Assembly: GCA_022315425.1 (NCBI GenBank)
Contig: JAIUPT010000019.1
Span: forward strand, 434,001-498,000
DNA from: Pseudevernia furfuracea
Lineage: Eukaryota; Ascomycota; Lecanoromycetes; Lecanorales; Parmeliaceae
Reading direction: 5' to 3'
Length of the DNA stretch: 64,000 bases
A model generated the notes under the pieces. It saw nothing but the letters and a program-made list of their open reading frames with translations, was not told where the DNA came from and ran no database searches. Position numbers and translations under genes: made by a program. Below, piece by piece: positions 57,674 through 64,000 of this stretch; positions within the stretch are counted from its first letter, which is position 1; the number at the start of each line of letters is the position of its first letter.

Positions 57674-58439
57674 GCAATTTCGGTAATGGTTGGTGTCAAG
57701 GCAGAAACAATGTCAAGGGGCATCCCGTGTCAATGAATATATCCGTTCTCTGACAGCCATGTTCAGCCCGTCTTATTGTTTCGAGGTTGGTCTTACTTGT
57801 GAAAATAATCAAACCAGATAGCCTCGGCTGCAAATTACTGTCGTCCTCGCTTGAGCCGCCCGTATAGTATCTTCAATTTAGGGCTTAGGCCCTCGCCGTT
57901 CCACAACCTGTATTGATTGGTGGGTACTTTCGTGTCAAGGTGCTATCTACCGGCATTAGGCGACCTGGTCGGTAATCCGCATGTCAATTTTCCTTGTCCG
58001 TGTCATGCATATGCGGTTTCAAATTTCCGTGGCCCGCATATACATCATTTCGGCCTTCAGTCTGCCGATCAAGCAAACCAAAATGCCCTCATCCTCGTCG
58101 AGCTCACTCACCTCCGGGTAGGCATAGGATCTAACCGTCGCATGTTAAAGGCGCCGTCACGTTGACTCGAAAAGTGTGCCGGACTCAGCTGCTCAGACAC
58201 ATCCGGCCTCTTGCATCAGCTCATAGTTGCCTATTTCAGAGGTGCGAGTGAGGATCATTATGGACTCTGGTACGTCGATGGGTGTGCTTGGACAGATGAG
58301 GTCGGCGAGATCTAATTGTCAGTAGAGGTGGTCGAGCGCCGAACGCGGTAATGTGGCGGGTGGATGTGGGAAGGACTTGATTTGATGGTGGGATCATGAA
58401 TTTTTTGGAGATGATCACTCGATACTACATCGTTTGGTC
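57674..58439. other. No supported gene
   Basis: Intergenic sequence upstream of the hypothetical small gene and downstream of the acyl-CoA ligase; nothing supported. Confidence 0.45.
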
Positions 58440-60529
58440 TCATGACAACCCCTTACCCTCTTTTAGAAGATTAATGCCTTCCTCCTGCAGCTTGAACTTC
58501 TGGATTTTCCCGCTCGCGGTCTTAGGGTAATTATCGACCCAGAAGACGTATTTCGGTACTGCGTGTTTTCTTCATCAGCTTCATGTTGATCTTTCCTGCA
58601 ATCGGAAACCTAGGGAAGACATAAGGCGTACCCAAATGATGGCTCAATTTCTCTCTTACCCAACCCCTTACCTCCTCCGCGGTCACACTCTTGCCTTCAT
58701 GCTTGACCAAAAAAGCAGCAACCACCTCTCCATACCTCTCATCAGTTAACCCAACCACACTGACCTCCTTCACTGCCTCAAGCCCAAAGATGCAATTTTC
58801 CACCTCCAACGGATGAATATTCTCCCCTCCTTTGATAATGATATCCTTAATCCTCCCCGTAATTTTAATGTAACCGTCTTGATCCATCTCCGCCTCATCG
58901 CCTGTATGCATCCACAACTTGCCATTAGCGTCAGCCCTCATCACTTCAGCTGTTTGGTCAATAGCACTCCAGTATTTCTTCATTACTAGATAGCCATGCA
59001 CTGCTAGTTCTCCCCTTTGGCCTACTGGAAGGGTCTTTGTGGGATCCGTGGGGGATACGACTTTGGCTTCAACGTGCGGGAGAAGCTTGCCGACGCTGTC
59101 TATCCTTTTCTCCAGAGGGTCGTCTGTGGTTGTCATAGCTGAGACTGGGCTAGTCTCTGTCATGCCGTAGCAGATAGTCAACTCATTCAAATTAAGTATC
59201 TTATGCAATTTCCGCATCAGCTCGGCTGGGATGCTGGAGCCAGCTGCGATGCCGGTCCTCAGGTGCTCGAAACCTGTGTATGCTACTTTTTTATTTTGCA
59301 GCAGCTCCAGTTCGGCAATGAACATTGTTGGGACGCCATAGAGAGCCGTACACTTCTCTTCTTGCACAGCCTTGAGTGTGGCATAAGGATCGAATGCTTC
59401 CGTGGGGAAGACTATGGCAGAGCCGTGGGTTGCGGTGGCCATGTAGCCTAGTATGCAGCCAAAGCAATGGAAGAGTGGCGGCGGACAACAGACTATGTCT
59501 TGTTCTGTAAGAAGCATACGGTCACCGATACTCTTGCCATTGTTGAGTATCGAGCGGTGCGTTAGACAGGCGGCTTTGGGGAGAGAAGTTGTGCCTGATG
59601 TAAATTGAATGTTTACTATCTCATCTGGATGGAGGAATTGCTTTGGTAGAGCACCTAGGCCTGAGCCTTCAGAGAGGACGTCATTATAGTTTACAGTAGG
59701 TCTGAGAAGCGATGGGTCAATACGACCTTCTGAATTGTCGACAACGATCACTTGTTGGAGAGATGGTACGATTTCTGACTCGATCTTTCGGACTTGAAGA
59801 TCAGGTATCAACTGCTGGAGAAGCTGAATATTTGAGCGGGGCTCTTTACGCGGAAGATTAGTCTCGGTGCCGATAATCAGATGTGATACTTCAAGGTGGG
59901 CCAAAGCTGCTATGACTTGCTGGGCATTGAAACCAGGGTTCAGTGGCGCCTAGTGTAAATGAGCTCTGTGTGTACGTCGACTCGGGAGAGGCTCAAGTGA
60001 CGTCCAACAAAAAGTAGGAACTCACAAGTATTCCGCCAATCTTAAAGAGGCTGTATGTTGCCTCGCACTTTGATCAGCTCCGTAGTCTGTTGCCTCTTTC
60101 AGGGCCTCTTACAATGGCAAACTCAATGTTGTTCCCTAAGGACACAGCGACTCGGTCGCCCTTTTTCACTCCTCTTTGCAACAAACCCTGTGCAAAATCG
60201 GTACTCTTCTCGTCAAGACAGTCGTATGTCAGGTACATTCGTTGATGGCGCGAAATGACTCTGTATCACATGTCAAGTACATGTATAGAACGTCTATTTC
60301 TAATGCTCACGCTTTACGGTCACCATATTGAGAGACGATTGAATGCAAATGCTCACCCACAGTTTGCTCGAGTAGCGGAGGCTATTTAAGGTGAGTTATT
60401 AGACAAGCAGAGAAGCATTTAAAGTACCTCTAAGGGACCTCGACAGTATGACTGGGTCAGGAGGCCTCGACGAGACAGCCGAAAGTAAATTCCAGCAAGG
60501 TTGATAAATGATCTTGAGGCTGGCCGCAT
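58440..60529 (-). CDS. Acyl-CoA ligase (ACSF2-like AMP-binding enzyme), 597 aa
   Basis: Predicted minus-strand exons are 60529-60428, 60381-60311, 60260-60113, 60061-60026, 59949-58632 and 58558-58440. The product begins with a basic, Ser/Arg-rich region ([20 protein letters not shown]) that looks like a mitochondrial presequence. AMP-binding motifs are clear: [16 protein letters not shown] (P-loop-like), [28 protein letters not shown] and the C-terminal KTASGKIQK with the catalytic Lys. The enzyme makes acyl-CoA from a fatty acid, ATP and CoA via an acyl-adenylate, and ACSF2-type enzymes prefer medium chains. The fourth exon is only 36 nt and its acceptor (GCGAG) is the least certain joint. 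No peroxisomal SKL-type tail is seen; the end is KEGKGLS. Confidence 0.85.
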
Positions 60530-61533
60530 GGTCAATGGGCATCGTCGCCATGAGCTGCTGTAGCGTCAAACTTCAGAAGAAGATAAAGGTAGAGACCGTC
60601 GGGCTTTCGGGGGCAGTAGTGGAGTAGTGTCACCAGGCGGGGCACTTGGCTCTTGCAAAAGATCCCGAACGTGCTAGGCCCGATCTAATGATTAGCGTGA
60701 TATGTTGTACGTTGAGTGCATGGTTAATGCTTCTCCGTAGAGTATTCAGATTATTGAGGCTACGATAGACCTAGAGTACTGATCGTCAGATTCAACTCGC
60801 TCGATTCCCCTAATGGCGCAATGCACGTATACGAAATAACTTCATGAATGCACCCCTCACAAAGTAACCATAGAGGAGGCCATGGACCGGCTGTATGTAG
60901 ACAGACGAGAGTGCCCGGAAGATGTCCCCCTGATTCCATGATTCCAGTGGCAGTTGCATATAAGCGACGGTGGACCCACCGGTGCAATTTCCGACATGGG
61001 ATCAAGCGGGGCAATTACCTCTCTTCGCAACACACACTATCAACGGCCGAGAAGATAAGGGCGTAGTATTATACGTGTCCAACGTAGACAAGACTGGCGA
61101 GGCAGGACTGCATTAGCGAGCAGCAACGAAGCTTTTACGGCGTCGATCTCCGTACTTCAAGGTAGCGTGGTTTGTTCTCTGTTCCTGTCAAGTAGTCTCC
61201 ACATTTTGCGATATGCAGTCAGCTTTCTAACGCATGCTCAGCTGAAGCTCGCCCCAATCATTCGCTCGTCCTTTGTTTCGTTGCATGTGCAAACTCCCGG
61301 ACTTGATCTCTTTCTCAACCTCGTTATCAGTAGGACCAACATTTGCACTGTTCATTCATCATGAGGTCTGCAGGATCTACGGAATACCTCTCAGCCTTGT
61401 CACATGTTGGAGCATCATATACTCTGGCCATCTCCGCCATCTCTTATCGATTTTAACAGATGAACATCTCTCAATTGAAGCACTATAGACAATTTGGCTT
61501 TCTTTACTGTAAATTTGCGTCTTTGCACTCACC
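60530..61533. other. No supported gene
   Basis: Intergenic region with divergent promoters of the acyl-CoA ligase and the downstream receptor. Short frames only. Confidence 0.45.
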
Positions 61534-62942
61534 ATGCTATTTACTGTTACGCCAAGAAGCGAGATTGTCATGGGATCTGTCATGCCCATACTAGGCGTCG
61601 TTATGGTGGCACTTCGTCTGTGCTCAAAACGCCGCATTCGACGTTGTGGAATTGACGACTGGCTAGTCATTGTCTCTGCGGTATAGACCATGTTCAAGGC
61701 AGCTGACTCACTGACTGACTGACTGACTGAATCTCAACAAAGATCTTGGCCTTGGGCCTTGGCGCGATATGGATTACTGGTATGCTTACTGCAAAGTGAG
61801 ACGTATCCCTCAAATAGTTACCTCCGTACTTCACAGGTGCGAGTCTAGATTGCTTTGGAAGGGCCTCACCTGCCAACGACGCAGGCTTCTATGAGGATGA
61901 TAGACTCTTGGTTACTGCTAAAAAGGTATAAAGGTCTAGACATGATTATCAAGGGGACTACTATGCTGATGTCTTCAATAGCTTAATTTCGTTTTTGATA
62001 TCGTCTATATGTTGGCTTTGGGGACCGCAAAGCTATCTGTTATTTTCTTCTACAGAAGCATATTCTACGGTAAAACTTTCAACATCGTATCCTGGACAAT
62101 GGTAGGTGTTATCATCGCGTGGACCCTCGGTTCGCTCTGCCGGCTTGCTTTTCAATGTGACGATCACATCCATCTTCTATGGTCGTCAGCGGCCAGTATC
62201 GCTCGCTACTGTAACAAAGGCTCAGCCAGCGCGCTGGGTTTCTCCATACCCGACGTCATTACGGACGGCTTGATCTTCATGATGCCGTTGCATTGGGTAA
62301 CTAGTCTTGATTAACGGCCTAGAGATGCTTACTTCGCTAGACTTGGAAGTTACACATGCCCTTCTGGAGGAAGGTGGGCGTGTCCGGGGCATTCCTTTTA
62401 GGCGCGACGTAAGTTGTTTCAAGCACTCTTTGCTTCGTATCCCGGGTACTTTCGGCAAATCAAGTAACACCATATTCCAGTACTATCATTGCCAGCGTTC
62501 TCAGGCTCAACGTCTATGTGATTCTATACCCTTGTATGTACTCTTCGAACTCGACACTCCTTCTACGGCTAAGCCTCGCCCAGCGCACAACTCGAGAGCG
62601 AACCAAATTGGTATATACTTCTATGCCAGCGTACAGGCTATGTTTGATAAGCTAATCCGCTCGACAGCCTTTTACTCTACCATTGTGTACTGGAGCATGC
62701 TCGAGGTAGGTCTCTCGGTAATTGCGGCATGTCTGCCAACCCTCGCCCCGCTCTTCCGTGACGTTCCTACCAAGCCAACCATTAAGTTCATGCGTACCTT
62801 CTTCACCCTACGCTCGCACTCTTCCGACACTGTCGCGAGTGCCTCCGAGACTCGCATTGTGCGAAAGACTAGCGCTGAGAATGGTTGGGGATCCGAGTCG
62901 TACGCCATGGCCGATATCGACTGCCAGCATAGGGAGGAATGA
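61534..62942 (+). CDS. PTH11/SAT4-type seven-transmembrane protein, 350 aa
   Basis: Predicted exons are 61534-61680, 61743-61779, 61837-61925, 61982-62296, 62341-62408, 62481-62533 and 62599-62942; all joins keep frame. The start MLFTVTPRSEIVMG leads into the first helix and the DDWLVIVSA motif. Exon 4 carries KLSVIFFYRSIFYG and a Cys-rich loop; exon 5 has WKLHMPFWRKVGVSGAFLLG, typical of this fungal family. The last exon has FYSTIVYWSMLEVGLSVIA and a Ser-rich cytoplasmic tail. The intron at 62534-62598 uses a weak GAG acceptor; if wrong, the gene has a frameshift there. The family comprises putative plasma-membrane receptors. An (ACTG)n tract lies in intron 1. Confidence 0.7.
61706..61728. 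repeat. (ACTG)n tract in intron 1 of the receptor gene
   Basis: About five tandem CTGA/ACTG units between the donor and acceptor of a 62-nt intron. Confidence 0.8.
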
Positions 62943-64000
62943 GGCCAAAGTAGAGAGTCAAACGGACAAATCTTCATCACCATCGGCATCAGTCGGCATT
63001 CTACATTTGGTGGTGATGAAGTCTAAATGGGGAAGAGTCATAAGTTGCGTAGTTACGTATGCGTCATTTGTATGAAGTCAGGTCAGGAGAGATCAGTCAA
63101 CCCAATTTTGGTCGGTATTACATGATCTTGCGAGGAATATCCATCATCGGACCTTAGAAAAGGGGGTAAGTCTCATGAGCATCCTTTGGTTGACGCGGGA
63201 AACGCTGCCCTCGCGACTTTGTACAATCTTTTACAGTAGAGCGCTATTTTTAGTATTTCTTGAATCGCGTGGCCAACTATGACTGACTTGGTTGCCATGT
63301 TTTCATTGACTTCGACTAACGTCGCCAGCTCGCACTGGCAGCATCGAGGACGCGCTCGGCGCTAATCCGCAAATTTCCAGATACTACCCCCCCCCCCAGC
63401 CGCTGAATTATACCCCTTTGCCTACGGCGTTGGCAATAATATCACTTCATTTCCCCGCCATAAATCGATCGTACCCACTACTGACACGTGAGACCTCCAA
63501 AATCCACAAACATTTCGGCTAAAAAATACCACCCGCTGTGTCCTCACCAATGTTATCATCACAGTCTGCCATAGAATACTCAATCCTTGCTTTCTATTGA
63601 CTTGTTGCTTCTGCAGGCGCCAGAATAATAAGAAAGAAGTGATAAGAACGCAGCCAACGTATCGGAGAATGGAAAATCAAGAGTGAGTGACTCGACCTTG
63701 GGGACCGTGAAAAGGTGGATTCTGGGTATAAGCTCCAGGTGCAGTCGGGGTTGACTTTTTCTGTTTTAAAGGTATGAGGATATTACAGTAGTAGTTGCGA
63801 GGCAGGGGACCGAGTGTTGGGACTGGAGCCGTTTTCTGGATTCCGAGCTGACGAGATTGAGATGAATTTAGGTTAGGGATCATGTTATCAGCCTTGAAAA
63901 TTCTATTGCTACTAACATAATGCTTACTTTGGGTGAGATCACTATAGGCAAAACGTTTCTTTGAGTCATACGTCAGTACGGTGCTTTTCAGCTCTATAAT
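62943..64000. other. No supported gene
   Basis: Terminal kilobase; a poly-C run lies near 63386-63399 and short frames are seen on both strands. Nothing can be supported. Confidence 0.45.

Overview
The window looks like accessory-rich chromosomal DNA from a filamentous ascomycete (Pezizomycotina). The evidence is multi-exon genes with short GT-AG introns, CT-rich leaders, two PTH11/SAT4-type seven-helix proteins, relics of HET, NLR and UstYa (DUF3328) genes, and fungal-type TIR transposon remnants in AT-rich stretches. A Leotiomycete or Dothideomycete is plausible, but that is inference. Introns were placed by hand from splice signals and frame continuity, so exon edges are predictions.

Layout. 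1-3,800: gene-poor and AT-rich, with a hAT-type terminus and a 494-bp TIR element. 3,903-10,308: two secreted-protein loci in tandem, a clean five-exon 333-aa gene followed by a long gene with an unresolved 5' end; both are plus-strand and of unknown function. 10,320-14,580: essentially empty. 14,586-15,122: small secreted protein. 16,257-17,521: PTH11-like receptor (minus). 18,119-19,913: cytochrome P450 lacking its membrane anchor. 20,000-23,300: repeat-rich, including a tRNA-like element between direct repeats. 23,332-23,921: spliced small secreted protein. 24,634-25,219: complete hAT-type MITE with an 8-bp target duplication. 25,930-26,400: frameshifted UstYa-like relic. 27,634-29,480: disrupted HET gene. 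30,329-31,561: secreted/membrane protein of 410 aa. 31,975-32,334: TA-flanked MITE. 33,582-33,770: possible 35-aa secreted peptide. 33,818-36,721: intact GH3 beta-glucosidase with PA14. 38,688-40,130: NLR relic. 40,406-41,549: SDR. 42,546-44,244: disrupted membrane-protein gene. 45,093-46,744: subtilase-like gene. 47,464-56,764: compact conserved housekeeping block (dynein light intermediate chain, Atg38-like MIT protein, Lam/Ysp-type sterol transporter) plus a secreted protein. 58,440-60,529: mitochondrial-type acyl-CoA ligase. 61,534-62,942: second PTH11-like receptor.

Functional themes. The conserved block at 47-56 kb is gene-dense and intact (dynein transport, autophagy, ER contact-site sterol transfer). 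The rest resembles a fast-evolving compartment: self/non-self recognition relics (HET, NLR), surface receptors, candidate secreted factors, an isolated P450 and a dead UstYa-like gene that may be leftovers of secondary metabolism, and many small repeats. No CRISPR array, rRNA gene or convincing intact tRNA gene was seen.
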